From Pyropia yezoensis (taxonomy: Eukaryota > Rhodophyta > Bangiophyceae > Bangiales > Bangiaceae), in assembly GCA_009829735.1 (NCBI GenBank), contig CM020620.1:25824951-25888950 (forward strand): a stretch of 64,000 nucleotides of DNA, in the 5' to 3' direction. The first letter of the stretch is position 1; each line of letters opens with the position of its first letter. Shown here one piece after another: positions 33,276 through 46,400 of the stretch. A program made the translations under genes and the position numbers. The notes beneath the pieces are model-generated. The model made no database searches and was not told where the DNA came from. It saw nothing but the letters and a program-made list of their open reading frames with translations.

Positions 33276-36200
33276 TCACAAAGCGTCGTGACCGCCTCCC
33301 GCATGCGGGTGCGGTAAGAAGCGGGCGAGGCAGCGGCAACGGTGGGGACGGCACGAAGCGTGTGAGGCAGCGGCAAAGGTGGCTCTCGCAGCGACGCTGC
33401 CCGCACGCGTCAAGCGGCTGGGGCTGTTGCATCGGCCGCTGCGGCAGCGGGAGGGGAGCGGCACCCATACGAGGCGCTGAGTCGCAGGGGCAGACGCTGG
33501 TTGTGGCAACTCGCGCGTTCTTCGGCGCCTCAGCCTCGGCCGTGTCCCGCTTCCTGGCCCATTGGCGTTGCGGCTGCTCCTGGTCGCCTGCGCGACAGTG
33601 GCACTTGGGCCGCTCCCACGCCGCTGCGGTCGCCATCGCTCGCATTGCCAGATTGTATGTGGAACATTGTCAAGCACGCCGTGAGCGCTTCGATGCGCGG
33701 GGCGCCGTCTCCGCCGCACTCTTGCAGCTGGCAAGCGTCCGCGAGCAGCAACACTCGGAGGCCGGCTGTGCGGCGCTCTTGCTGGATGCCTTCTCCTAGC
33801 AGGCCTCGAGGGAGTCGGCTCGTCGGACTCAATATCGCTGCTGGACACGTCACTGTCCATTGAGTCCGTCGCCAGTAAGCTGCGTTCACTGCCGCTGGAT
33901 GAACCGCCCGACGAACTCTTTGATGCGGCGCCGTCCGAGCGGCGGACATTTGAGCGACCCGTGGAGCTCCCGTCAAGGGAGTCGGCGGGTCGACGGTCCT
34001 CGTCGAGGAACGTCGAGTCGGAACCACTTGGCGGTATCTCCGGGACACTTCCCACGCCTCCAGCAGATGGCGCGGTAGTCGCACTTGGCCGCATGTAGCG
34101 GCCTCCTCCCTGGCCACCGGGTGACGGCACCTCCGTTGCCCGTCTGTCTGCTCCAGCGGCTGGCGCGGCAGAAGCCGCACTTGGTCGCATGTAGCGGCTA
34201 CCTCCCTGGTCACTGGGGGACGGCACCGCTGTTGACTGTCTGTCTGCTCCTGTCCCCGATTGAAAGGTAGGCGCCTCTTTCAACCGCATCTTTCGGTTGA
34301 TGACCCTGAGCGCGCGCTTGCTAAAGCCTTCGACAAACCGTGGCTGGCCAGCGTCGATGAGCAAAAGATTATTCTCCACCGCTGCATGGGAGTGGAGGAA
34401 CGTATGAGAACAGTAGAGCTGTGAAGCCCATTGCTTCCGGTGCCCTTCGTCAATATGATGGCTTCGGGTGATCACGGCCGGCAATCCTCCATCTTGACGC
34501 AGTTTGGTGCGGACCTGTCGACCAGGCCGGCGATTGCGCAGCAGTGAAGGTTCACAAGAGGGGCCAGCCGGGGCAGACATACGAGTCAATGTATGAAAAG
34601 CGCGCGTGAAGGGCAACCGCGCTCATCCGGCACGCGTACTGTGAGACAGGGCCCTCTCGAAACAGAAATCAGTAGGAAGTAGCCGGGCACCGCTTACCTT
34701 CAGAACCAACAGAGAGTATAGCAATGCCGTCACCTTGTAGAACTTCTCTCGGTTGCTTCCGGACGGAGGCACAAGGAAGTCGTCGAGACGGCCCCACTTG
34801 TCATACACGGCTTCCAAGGCGGCAAGCATTGACAGTCTGCCATTCACGGTATTGACAAAGCTGTCCTCCCACAGGCACTGCAGACAGGCGACAGGGAAGA
34901 GACGCACGGACATGTTGCCTTTGTTGTCGTAGACAATGGAACCCACCTCGCCCTCCTTGTGGAGCTCGTTGTACTGTGTGTAGAACGCCGCTGCCGCAAG
35001 CTCCTTCAACTCCGACATCCAATGTGGGATTGCGGCGCGTAGCTTCTTTCCCGGCCGCACGAGACTGGTGCCCGACTTGTGCGACTAGGAGTGGAAGCGG
35101 ACATTGGTATCGAGGAGAACCTTGGCCTCGTCGTGCGTCTTGCTCTGATGGCTCATCACAACCTCGATCATCAAGGAGCGTACGTCGCCTGCCCCGCGGT
35201 AGACACTTTTCGTGTCTGTACCGTACAAGGTATCCCGACGGTATCTGGACATAAACGCCTCCTGTGTTACATCAGTCATGAACACAATCCACAGCAAGAA
35301 GGCCAAGAGGAGCACCAGCTAGACGTCAGCCGTGTTCCAGGGTACTCGCTCAGGCACGGTAAGCTTCCACGGAACACAATGTCGACAAGGACACGGAGCA
35401 GTACACAGAATTGACACGAACCTTCAGCGACTTGAACCAGCGCATCGTTAGACGTGCCTGTGCCCTGACACTCCGGGGGCGTTCCACCGGATGGGGCGGC
35501 GCAACCGCGGCAGCGTCCACTGGTGGCTCGACATGTGACGGCCTCTCCGCCATGTGTCTGACGACATCAAGCACGTGAACGCCATTCTCCAGGCAGACAT
35601 TGACCGGGCCAGTGAGAGTGGCCAACATAGAGCGCACAGTGATCAGCTCCCCCTTGCACGCGATCCACTCCTTGGTAAGAGCCTTGAAGTCAGTCGAGAG
35701 GGCGTCCAGTTTCTCCTCTGCCGTCTTCACCTTCTTAGGATGTTTTCCCTTCCTGCCAACAGGATGCGGGGGCACTTGGCTCTCTGGCTTATCGGCCACG
35801 CCAACGGATGCATGATTGGCAGGCTTCTCAAGTGCCGCCACCTGCGAGAAGCCCGTAAGAGGCGCTGGCTGTCTGACAACAAAAGAGGGAGGCACCTGGC
35901 TGCCTTCCTGTTCCGGCTCATTCGGCGCGCTACAGCGTGTACGTAGAGCAGACTGCTTAAGAACCGTTGATCGCGAGGCGCCCCTACGAGGCACCGGATG
36001 AAGACGGCGGGGCGGCAGCTGTGCGCCATACAGAGATAGAGGGTGAGCTTCGCGCAACTCAGGGGCCGTCCAGGGCGGAAAACCAGCAGACGGCACTGGA
36101 GCAGCGCTTGCAGAACGAGGCGGACCAGCAGAGGCTTCTACGCGACCCTGAATCGGCACGTCATCGTCGAACAGTCCGTGCTTGTCCACATCTTGTCCAC

Positions 36201-36759
36201 CTCCGCTCGCGTCCATCTCAGCGCCCACGGCGACGTGTGGGGGTGGCGAAAGCAACAGTCCTTCTGCTGCATAGGGGGACATAGAACGAGCAGGCCAGGC
36301 GGGGTCACACCACGAACCGCTCTCAAGATGGCCATTGCCAGGAAGGTGCAGAGCGTCACGGGTGGCATCTGCAGGAGGCGTATTGGCTCCGCCCATCACA
36401 GGGGGAGCAGCAGCGGCTGTCGAACGATCGGCCGGCGGGGGAGCCGGCCGCCTTACGCGCGTGTTGCCTGGACGCCGTCGAGCGCGACTGCGTGCAGCCG
36501 CGGTGTCCCCCGGCGGCACTCCAGGCTGGTCATGCGGAGCGTCCGAAGGCTCATTTAGGAGCGTTTCGCATGGTTTCTCGGGCGGCGCAGTCCACTTTTG
36601 TGGACCAGGTGACCCATGCGCTACTCCACCAGTCCCTCGCACAGGCAGTCCAGCATCAAGCCGCCGATTTCCTTCGCCTCTCGCTGTCGGCGACAGACTG
36701 CGATTGGCGGGTGCGCCAGGTTGACCCATGCCCGACCGAAGGACTGTTCCACAGGACAA
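33276..36759 (-). CDS. Unknown four-exon protein, probably mobile-element or lineage-specific
   Basis: Four minus-strand exons join in phase 0: 36759-35422, 35261-35121, 35084-34698 and 34514-33276. Donors are AAG/GTTCGT, AAG/GTTCTC and AAG/GTAAGC; acceptors are AACACAG, TCCTAG and TCGACAG. The joined frame is 1,034 residues. Visible features are a Pro/Ala-rich N-terminus, a coiled coil (KTAEEKLDALSTDFKALTKE onward), a globular middle (FYTQYNELHKEGEVGSIVYD, ALEAVYDKWGRLDDFLVPPS, HIDEGHRKQWASQLYCSHTF), two 32-residue repeats, a Ser-rich acidic stretch and a basic tail. I recognise no family. Intron 2 would be only 36 bases; if it is not spliced, its in-frame TAG breaks the gene. The true end may be earlier than 33276, because the tail becomes compositional. 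Moderate GC and the nearby Plavaka-like transposase suggest it belongs to mobile DNA. Confidence 0.45.
34081..34257 (-). repeat. 96-bp tandem repeat inside the unknown gene
   Basis: Two adjacent copies, starting at 34081 and 34177 on the plus strand, encode 32-residue units that share the core RYMRPSA and a VPSP-x-x-QGG motif. The unit is a multiple of three and the frame is preserved in both copies, which supports real coding here. Confidence 0.65.
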
Positions 36760-38275
36760 GAGCAGCGGGGGAAGAACGCCAAAACGCCACCCCCTCGTCC
36801 TTCGTCACCTTTGCCGCCACCGCACCATCCACCGTCTCCACCGCCGCCGTTGTTCTCCCCCCAAAACGTCTGCTCCTCCTCTGCTGCCACCTCTGCCCCC
36901 GCGCGCTGCAGCTGCGGCCCGGAGGTCCTAAAGCATGGGCGGCCCTCTACCGCGTGTCGCTAGCGCCGGCCGCGGCTGCCCCGCTACCGTCGCTGCAGGC
37001 TACCTCTTCGACCGCCTGCCCGTTCAGTCAAACAAAACGCCCGCTACAGGTAGTTGCTGCCTCTTTTGGCCGCCGTCGGCTGCTACCTCCGGCCGGCCTT
37101 TACCGCCGGTGGCCGCCGTCGGCCGCTACAGCCGGCCACTACCGCTAATCGCTGCCGCTGGCCGCCAAGCGCGGCCCCACAGATCACTGCCGTCGCAACC
37201 TGTTGCTGCCGCCGGTCGCTTCTGCCGCTCGCTGCCGCGTGGATCTGTTGCGGCCCACTGCCGCCGCCCGCCGCAGACGATCGCCGCCCTGCCGTGGTGC
37301 GGCCGCCGCCGCCGATTGCTGCCCACCAGTGGGGCCACCGCCACTGCTTGTCACTGCCACTCAGCTGCCTCACAGCAGCCGGTGCTGCCAGGCGTGGCCC
37401 CACCGCTGCTGCCGCCTCCGACGCCGGTGTCTGCACAGCGTCTGCCGCCACTGGTACCGCTGGTAGGTGGCAAAGAGCTGTCGCCACTGCCGCGACCGTC
37501 TTCAATGTCGCCGCCGCCGCCGCTGCCGCACGTTTCAGCCACGAACGTGGTCTACGCCACAGTCCGGACGAGGTCGCTTTGCAAAGGCGTACCCAGAGTA
37601 CCCACTTACGCTGGTGACGCTCCGTGCCCGTCGGCTGGCACAAGACGCTTCGCTTTGCGCCATCACCAGAAGAGGCGACCGGGTCGTAGGGCTCGCGGGT
37701 TCTACCGCAGTCGGGAGGCCCTCTCCAAGAATCCACAGCACCTCTGCGTTTGCCGACACTCTGCGGAGTTCCAGCTCGAGCTGTCGATGTCAGCAGCTGA
37801 CAGAACAAGTATGGGAGTACATACGGAGAGCGTCGGGATGAGTGCCGCCGCGGACTGCTGAATGTACGCAATTGAACAGGGGCTCCTGTTGCAGCCATGT
37901 TACAGGACGTCGAAGTCGTCCCCAGAAGGCTTCTGCCTCCTTATCAGAGTATTTTACATCACAACAAGGCATGAAACGTATGCTTGGAAGTCATATGAAG
38001 ATCGACTCCCCAAGCAAGATTCATCCCTCTGGGACTTTTTCTTTGACCGTGGTGCACTAGTGACTCTCGAAATCACCCACTTTGGTCGTGAAGCTCTTGC
38101 TGACAGTGCTCAGGGGAAAGCGACTGAGGCTTGGATTGATCCGCAACATCAGTCGAGACGAAGGTGCGCGATTCCCACCTCGGCGTTCCGTCCGTGTGTG
38201 TGTGTGTGTCCGTGGGTGCGGGGGCGGGAGCTCCACCCTCTCGCTGTCCGCTGCTGCTGATGGTGCTTACCTGCG
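36760..38275. other. Region upstream of the unknown gene, GC-rich and degenerate
   Basis: No recognised gene. From about 36,950 to 37,460 short GCCGCT/CCGGCC-rich blocks repeat loosely. From about 37,860 to 38,160 a plus-strand open stretch of lower GC (translation includes SSLWDFFFDRGALVTLEITH) reads like real protein sequence but has no start, family or clear splice partner. It may be an exon or a relic. Confidence 0.3.
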
Positions 38276-38551
38276 CCGCCGCCAGCGGGTCGCGGCGGCT
38301 CACGCTCTTCGTTTGCCGCCGGGGGTGCGCTGCCGCCCGCGGCTCCCGGCGGCGGCTCTTTTTTTACCACCGCCGCCGGCCGTGCGCTTCCGCCGCCGAC
38401 AGGTGGCGACGGCTCGGCCTCCACCACCGCCGCTGGAGGTGCGCTGCCGCCGCCGGTAGTCGGCGGTGGCTCGGGCTTCACTACCGCCTCCGGAGGGGCG
38501 CTACCCCCACCAGCCACCTGCGGAGGCTCCGGCTTCACCGCCGCCACCGGC
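38276..38551. repeat. About five copies of a 57-bp repeat
   Basis: On the minus strand the units translate to variants of AAVVKPEPPPTTGGGSAPP. Five copies differ mainly at third positions and in two to four residues. The length is a multiple of three and the frame is kept, so the repeat may once have been coding, although no complete gene could be built around it. Confidence 0.6.
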
Positions 38552-41500
38552 CGCGGTCTGCCACTCCAGGCCGGCGGCGGTGCAGCCTCTGGTGCGGGCG
38601 GGCGGGCGCTGCTTGTGACCCCCTCCCGCGCGCGGCCGGCCAACTCAGCACAGCTTTTTGGCTGCGCCTCCGCGCTAGGCGTCGGCGCCCAGGCCGCGCG
38701 GACGCCTGCTGCGGCGGCGGCTGCAGCGGCGGCCGCCGCCCGTGGACCGCCGCCCGCGATTGCCGCCCGAAGGCGGCGGCTGGCGGGGGCGGCGGCGGCC
38801 GCCCCCGCCAGGCAATGCGTCTGCGAAGGCGGCGGCGGCAGCGCCGACGAAGCTGCCGGCGCTGACGCGGCTGCTGCCGGTGGCGTTGCTGTCTGACGCC
38901 CAGGCGCTGCTGGCGGACTTGCGCTCCCGGACGGCTGGCGCGGTGCCCGTCGCCGCCGTGGGCGCGGCCGCCGGCGAAGGGAGCGCGTCGCCCGTGAGCT
39001 ACACCGCCGCGGTGCTGCGGGGGCTCGGACCGCCGCCGGGCCTCGCCCGTCCCTTCCAGGTGCCGCCGCCGCCGCAGCCAAAGATGCCTCCGACAGGGGA
39101 CCGTCTGTCACGCCCCCGCGGTATCTGCGGGGGTGCCCGCTGGCGGTCGAGCCGCTGCGGGGCGTGAGTGGCGGCGCGAATGGCCACTGGGCGTTCTGCG
39201 CGCCCCGCCGCGCCGGCCTGCCGCGGAACTCCCCCGCGGGGGGCCTCCATGGCGGCGCCGCCGCTACATTTACAGCCTCCAACCGCCGCCGCACCCCGCC
39301 GACTGGCGCTGCTGGTGCTGGGCGGGCCCGCCGCGTGTGTCGCCTACACCTTCATGCCATCCCGGTGGTACATGCCCGCCAAAGCTGCCGCTTGGGGGCG
39401 AGGGGGAGCGCCGCAGCTGCCGCTGCCGCCGCCGCCGCCGCCGGTGGGGGGGGGGGCCATTACCCGCGCGGTGCTGGTCACCCACTTTTGTACCTAATTG
39501 GGGGCTCGTGGCGGCGTGGCGGCTGCGGCGGCGATGGCCAAGGGGGGGGGAGGGGGGGTCGACGCTGCCGCCTTTTTGTAGGTCTTTGCGCGCGCGTTTC
39601 GTGGCCCCGATCCTGCGGCGGCCGCCGCCGCTTTGGCCGGCGACGGCGGCGGCGCTGCGGCGGGCGGCGGTTGCAACAGTAGCCAAGGGGGCAGTGGGGG
39701 TGACGGAGGCCGTGGAGGTGGGCCGCAGCCCTCCGTTCCGCACATCCTCATCCTTGCGGGCCGCCCGGACACCACCGTCACAACAACCACCACCCCCTAC
39801 TACGCTGCCGCAGCTCCCGCTGCCACCCCAACCGCAATCATCGCGGCCGGTGCCGCCCCCGCTGCCAAACCCGCCTCCACCGCCACGGCAGCCGCCGCCG
39901 CACTGCCGCCGCCACAGCTGCTGCTGCAGCGGCTGCCGCACCTGGCTGCCGCACCCAGTGCTGCCGCCGCGTCAGCCGTCATGCAGCTCCTCCGCGGCGC
40001 GTGGGCGGCGAGCCTTGGCGTTCACGGTGCCCCGCCTTTCTCGCTTGGCCTAGGCGCCTGTCATTTGGCGCGTTCGCGCCGGCGCTGTCAACGTCCTGCC
40101 TGTGAGCTTGGCAGTTGGGACTTGCCCGCATCTGTCTGCGGCGTCTGTGTGCAAAGCTGCGAGGAACGCGGCTGCTGCCCCTGGTCGCGCCGTATGGAGC
40201 TTCAAAGAGCCATGCGCATCCTGTGATGGCAGTCATGCTGCGTTCCGATGCTGGCAGAGGTAACGGGGGCACTAGCCGCGGGGTTCTGCGCTTTGTATGT
40301 GTACTTTGCTAGACGAGGCTTCTTGATTTCTCTTTTACATACCCTGAGCAGCTGGCAGGAGAGACCGCCAGGTCCCAACACCAAACGGCAGGCAGTCAAC
40401 AGAAGCCAGGCTCCGCAGCGCCGCGCAGGTGACGAAAAGGGGAGGACAAGCGGCGCGTGGCTCGTGCGAGGAGCGGCAGGTTCAGTCGACGGTGGGGGGG
40501 AGAAAAGTGCGGACGTGGGCCCACGATGCGGCCGCCGCGGCGGCCGCCCCGTCACCATCGCCGCCGTCGTCGCCAGTGGCGGCTGCCAGGTGCGCCGTGC
40601 CGCCGCCGCGGCCACCGCTGCAGACAGGGTCAGATGGGGCACGCCCCCCGGGCCCCCCCCCATCAACGCGGCGTAGCCCAGCGTACGCTCTCACCGCAAA
40701 GTGTCTCGCCGCCGAGCGCACGCGGTGGCGGTGGCGGCAGCAGCGGCCTCAGCAGCGGTGGGGGCACCTCTGTCAACGTCACCGTCCCCGTCACTGTCAC
40801 CCTACGCCGCCGTCGCCGGCCGCCACGAAGACCGTCACCGCCGACGCGGTGGCCAAGTCAAGGCTCGCCCACACCCAGTCGCGGTCGGCGACGGCCGCAT
40901 CTCCCGCTGCCGACAGCTCTGCGGGGATAGGCGCGGCGGCGGACGACGCCGTCGACGCCGTCTCGACGGGCGGCACCGCCGCCAGCGCAGCGGCGTACGG
41001 CTCGAGGCACAGCCACGCCTCGGCCACCGCATCGGCGGTACCGGCGGAGCGGCGGCGGCGGTGGCGGCGGCGGTGACGGCGGTGGCGGCGGTGGCGGCGG
41101 TGGAGGCGGTGGCGTGGCTGCAGCCCCCCTTGGGGCAAAGGCGGTGCCCAGCGGCGCCCCCGCGATCACAACCGTCCCCACCGCGGCGCGGTCGGCAATC
41201 GCGGCGAGCATCGACGGCGACCACTCCCGCCCGGACGCCTCTGCCGCTGCGCGCTTCTCTCCCGCCGCCACCGTCGTCGCCGCCGTCGCCGTCGCCGCGT
41301 CGGCGTCCCCGCCGCCGCCGCCGTCGTCGTCCGTGTCGTCATCGTCAGTGTCACTGTCGCTGGGATGCCGGCAAGCAAGAGAAGGTTGCTGCACAGCGGT
41401 CGTTTGGGCAGCAGCCTGGATGACCCCAGACGTGCCAAGCAGACGCGAAGGCGTGACTCCGGGACAGGACACCTTTGGAAGGCGCAAAACTACACAGTTT

Positions 41501-42647
41501 GAAAACATACAATGTGGGACGGGGGGGGCTGTCTCCTTCCAGTTGTTCATGGGCTATTTGAAACCGGTTGCCATGACGTGCCTGGCGTGACCTGAGCCAG
41601 AGCCACGTGTGAGAATCGACCGACATTGCCGGAACGTGACATCTTCATGACCTGCTGACTCCTGGGAGAGCCAATGGAAAGCCGCAAACCACGCTAATAG
41701 AGGTCAATGTACTATTTCGAAGACCTTGTTCGCGGAGAACTGCAAGATACTCAAACTCTAGACCGTCTTCGATTTCCATGCCCGTTTACGAGATAAATTT
41801 TCAGCGCAATGGGAATGTATTCCGATGTGCGTCCAGAGTGACTTAGAAAAGGCTTCATATAGGCTCAGGAAGTGCCGCAAGATTTTGATCGTGATCCTCA
41901 CGCTGGAATTCGAGCGTCAGTCGATGCCTCTGCTCGACGCGTTCATTCGGCCACCCATTGGACGTGTCGACCAGCACCTCTGACGCTGGTGAATTGCTGG
42001 CGGTGGCTGTTCTCAGTGACCAGCAACGAAAGCGGCGGTGGCAGCGGATCGGCACGGGGACCTGTTTACGGCGCCATCAGCCAGACTCGGATACACTGGG
42101 TGCCGACGCTGGCGTATGTTCTGGAGCAGCGGATGCTCCGATCGTGGCGCCCTACCATCGGCAATGCTGGCCACATCCACGACTGCGGCGAAGGCTTCGA
42201 TCGCGGAAGCCTCGGGTGGGCGCGGCTGGCCCCGTTGCTAACTGGCTGGGCGGCAGCGATTGTGGCGACATACCGGGGGCACGGCAGGCCGCATCGACGG
42301 CTGCGGAAGCGGCTGCAATCGCGGCGATCTGCTGACGGCACGGCTGGCGGCGTCGAATGCTGCGGCGGCAGCGGCTGCCCAACACGGTCAGGGCGGCGGC
42401 AGACCGACACAGCCACGTCCTCACCCCCCACAGCGGCGACGGCGCACCCCGCCAAGACTATCGTACGCCTCAGTCGGGTTCACCGCGTGCCTGGTCACTA
42501 CGGTCGGAAGAACGACCACGTCACCTCCCCGTATCTTCTTGCAGTATCGAGCTACTCGAGGGGAGCTTCGGCGGCCGCGGTGCTGGCGGCGGCGGCTAAG
42601 GTAGAAGCGGCTACCGTAGCGGTAGCGACCCCGTGGTGGTAGCGGGG
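38552..42647. other. Long degenerate GC-rich region without an assignable gene
   Basis: About 4.1 kb. Several frames look protein-like in patches: plus strand near 39,280-39,490 (LVLGGPAACVAYTF), plus near 39,740-40,060, and minus near 41,500-40,800 (acidic DTDDDDTDDD, then EWSPSMLAAIADRAAV, then WLCLEPYAAALAAVPP in another frame). None gives a complete gene or a family, and strands conflict. An AT-richer stretch lies at 41,600-41,880. This may be decayed mobile-element DNA. Confidence 0.3.
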
Positions 42648-42905
42648 GCGGATCTGGCGGTGGCTGAACGGAGGGGCCGGCAGCCGCGGGGCGGAGGTCA
42701 CGGTGGTGGGCCACGGCGGCAGTAGTACCGGCGGCGGATCTGACGGCGGCCTAGAGGAGTGGCCGGAAGCCGCGGGGCTGAGCACACGGTGGTGGGCGAC
42801 GGCGGCAGGGCTGGCGGCAGCGGACCTGGCGGTGGCTGAGAGGAGGGGCCGGCTGCCGCGGGGCGGAGGTCCCGGTGGTGGGCGACGGCGGCAGTGGTGG
42901 CGGCG
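42648..42905. repeat. Tandem repeat, unit about 85 bp, three copies
   Basis: Three imperfect copies each contain GGCGG(A/C), then GGGGCCGGC or a variant, GCCGCGGGGC, and GGTGGTGGGC(C/G)ACGGCGGCAG. The remaining 500 bases up to 43,403 are similar in composition and have no recognised gene. Confidence 0.55.
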
Positions 42906-43403
42906 GTGGACAGGGCGTGCGGCCGGCTGCGATAGTGACGCGGCGTCGAGGGTGCCGCGGCAGCCCGACGCGGCTTCGGCGGCTGCAAAACGACACAGCC
43001 GAGCTCCTCCCGCCGCAGTGCGCCGCAGCCTGGGCCACGGCTGGTGGGGTTGCCGGGCTGGAGGCCCAACCTATGTACCGTTAGCGTTCCTGTGTGCACT
43101 GCCGGGCTCCTTGGTGGGCGCCTTGGCTACGGGGTGGTGGCGGGAGCGGCCGCAGTGGGGGCGGCAGCGGTCGTGGCGACGGCAGTGGTCGCAACGGCAG
43201 TGGTAGGGGCGAGAGCCGTCGAGGCGCCAGCGGCTCTGGATGAGGCGGCGGCCGTGGTGGCGGCGACGTGTTGGCGGCGGCCGTCGTGGAAGAAGCGAGG
43301 ACGGCGAGGCACGGGTGCAACTCAAGGGCTGCGCTGCGACGCCTGGCATCTGGGAACCTGGCTCGTGTACGTGTTCTCGTGCCGCTGGCCATGCTGATGT
43401 GAG

Positions 43404-46400
43404 ATGAGAGGTTCTGGACGGACGGCTGGGAGAGATGGGCGCTACCTATGCTCTTCATGCCCTCGGACGTTTCTCACAACGGGCAATCTTTCCTGGCATC
43501 GTCGCCACCACCATCCCCTCGGCAATGTGCGTTGCACAATCCCGTCGCGTCACACTCGTCCTCACGATACCGGCGGTGCTGCACCATCCCGTGTTCCTCT
43601 TGCGGTGCCGTCGACACCAGAGCGTGTACGGGCCCTCGTCCATGCTGCTGCTGTTGTGGAGGACCCCGAGGGCCACGCGGCGGGCTGGCATGCGTGGGAT
43701 GATGAGTCCACGCTCGTTGTCCCCGTCAATATGTGGCGACCAGACTTGCGGCGTTCTGGTTGGTCGCACGCTGCAGATATTGAGGCGGTAGGCGCAGTCT
43801 CACCGGCGCTCTCTGACTCCCGGCATCTCTTGCGGCAGACAGCGGTCATGGGGGCCTGGATGCGGCGATCAGTCTTCGCTACGCCCATCTCAAGGCGGAT
43901 CAATGAGTACTACAGAGCAATCGGCGACATCGGCCGCACGACGCCCCTGGTGCCGCCCGGCAGCGCAATACGGCCATCTGAATTCGTGACGCAGGGCTTG
44001 AGAAAGATGCGACGAATCGCTCTCGGAAGTGGTGGCAGCGGGCTGGCCGAGAGTGCAAGGAAGGAGCTATGGGACGCTACCGTATCCCTTGAGCGTGAGG
44101 GCCTCGTGGGCACTGGAAAGGTCGGGCCAATGGAGTCCGCCTTTCCCACGCCGGACGCCTTCGTGAAGTCGCTCCAGGACGAGTCGCACAGAGTCTTGTC
44201 TGTCCTGGGATGGCGCATCACCACGATGCACATCCGCAGCAAGATGCGACACTTCTACTCTCGTAACTTGCTCTCAGTTATGCAAGCGGCTCTGGAGGGA
44301 GCGTCTGAGGTGCAGCTGGGTAGCGCTCGACGACGGCGGGCGAGCGGCACTCGGATCCGTACAGGGTCGCTGGACAGCGACCTGTACATCAAAGCAGAGA
44401 GCGAAGTGCTACGGATTCACGGTCACAAGGGACGGGTTATGACCGTCGCTGTCCAGTTGTTCTCGGACGTGGCGCTTGTGTCATGGTCGAAGTGTAAGTG
44501 CCGTTGCGCTCCTGAGAGATATGCTGATCATAGGACGATTGAACGGTGCACACGACATGGGTCCGCATGGGATAGCATACTCACCTCTTTTATCCCGGTA
44601 TCGCTGTGTGAGCTTGTCGCTTTCCTGTGCACTCTGTGCAGATCATCACGTATATCCAGTGCGCGTCCGATTCCCCAACATTTTGAGTGGGAAGAGTGGG
44701 TGGCTGACCGTCGGGTACATCCCGTGCTTACCGCATAGGAATGCCTCGACCAAGGCTGACAGGGTGAAGATGCGGACGGTGCGCGACCGGCTGCTCCAGC
44801 GCTGCCTCGCCGTTTTGCTTAATGACCTCGTCTCCGCGAGTGAGACGGGAGCTCACTGCGACTTGGCCGAGCACGGGAGGGTGCTCACAGTGCCCCGCAT
44901 TGTCCTCTACGCGTCCGACCAGCCGGAGGAGCGGCATGTGCTCGGGCTCCAAGGCAACCGCTGTGCGTACCCGTGCTCAGCGTGCATGACAACGCCGGAC
45001 AAGATGGGCTCTCGGCGGTCGCAGTGCGCCCCTCGGTGCCCCCTCACAAACCTCGAGCTACAGATGGAAGGAACGCTACTGGTAGACAGCGGTGGGGGAC
45101 GACAGAGGCTGGCACACATCACGCAGCAGACAAGCGCCCTCCCATTCCTTCCTGTGTTAGGGGCCATGCATGGTCTGGGCACAGGCCAGATGGCGCTCTA
45201 CCAAGTGTTTGGCTTCGACCTTCTGCACGTAAGTATTCTTTTTTCTCCTTGCGGAGGCAGGCCTCTGTGGCCAGGTGCGTGTCTTCACCACGCGCATCTT
45301 TGTCACCACTTTGCAGCGACTGTCAGCGGGAGCGCTCGAGAGGGGCATCCAAAGACCGGGGAACATGGAGGCAGCCGAGCCGCCACTGATGCTAACAGGC
45401 GGCGTGTTGAGTCACGTGGGCCGTTTCTTCTTGTCTTTATTTCGTTTGGACCTTCCCAGGTGATGAAGCTTGGTGTTTTGCGTCTCCTAGGTTGGAAGAT
45501 ACCGGCACTGCTGATGCTCTTGTGTGGGAAAGGCAAAGCTTTCCGGGGCTCCGTGACGGACACGATCAAGGTCATGAATGACCGGTTAAACTACCTCGGT
45601 CGTCTATGCTTGGCATCTAAAGCACCACCAGGGTACGTTGCGGCAACATCTCCCTCCTACAGCTCACAGAGAATCGAAGGAGTGTTGGACCTGCGTTGAC
45701 ATAACGCATGACGGACGGTGGTGACCGAGTCAGTGCCGCTGTGGTACTCTCACCGCCCGCTCGGCGATCTCACTTGCACAGTCACACGTTCACAGGTGAC
45801 AGTCCTGCCGACTGGATTCTGCTCCGGCATGCTCACTGTTCAAGAGGCGAGTGTTCTGACGACGAAGCACGTGACACCGCCTCGTCCCGTTACCTTACTT
45901 CCCCTGTGCGTATTCTGGCTGTGTTGTTTTCTGTTTTTTTGGGCGTGCAGGTGCCTTGTGCCAAAAGGCACCTCGCAGATTACCATGAAGGGCAGACAGT
46001 GGCGCCACGCAGTGGTGTACTGGCCATTCCTCGTGGCAGGGCTGGTGGATGCGTCTGCGGGAGCTGCGACGCTTCCCACCGCGGAGCAATGGGTCAGACA
46101 TGAGCGGAAGAACAACAAGCGCAACAGGGACAAGGAGGGCAGTGACGGAGGCGGCTCTGATTATGGTGCGGCTCCAGGCGGCGGATGCGCTTCAGACGGG
46201 GATGAGATGGCATCAGCTGACGCTGCCGAGGACACCTCCATTCAAGAGGAGGACCTCGACGCCTTGTTCGACAACGAGGAGGATGGCGACGATGACGAGG
46301 TCGTGCCGATAGACCAACGCACGTACAAGGACCTGTTCGATGATATGCCAGTAAGGGACGCCGTGCAAGAGGTTGTTTGCCGTGCGGCGCTACTCATGGG

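Noticed and set aside
32756-33799. 347-codon plus-strand open frame whose last 60 residues look protein-like
   Set aside because: It overlaps the last exon of the unknown minus-strand gene, the first two thirds are compositional, and no family is recognised. It could matter if the minus-strand gene ends earlier than 33276.
38149-39294. 381-codon minus-strand frame containing the 57-bp repeats
   Set aside because: Only the repeats look selected; the rest is Ala/Pro/Arg composition and competing plus-strand frames look equally good. It is reported as a repeat, not a gene.
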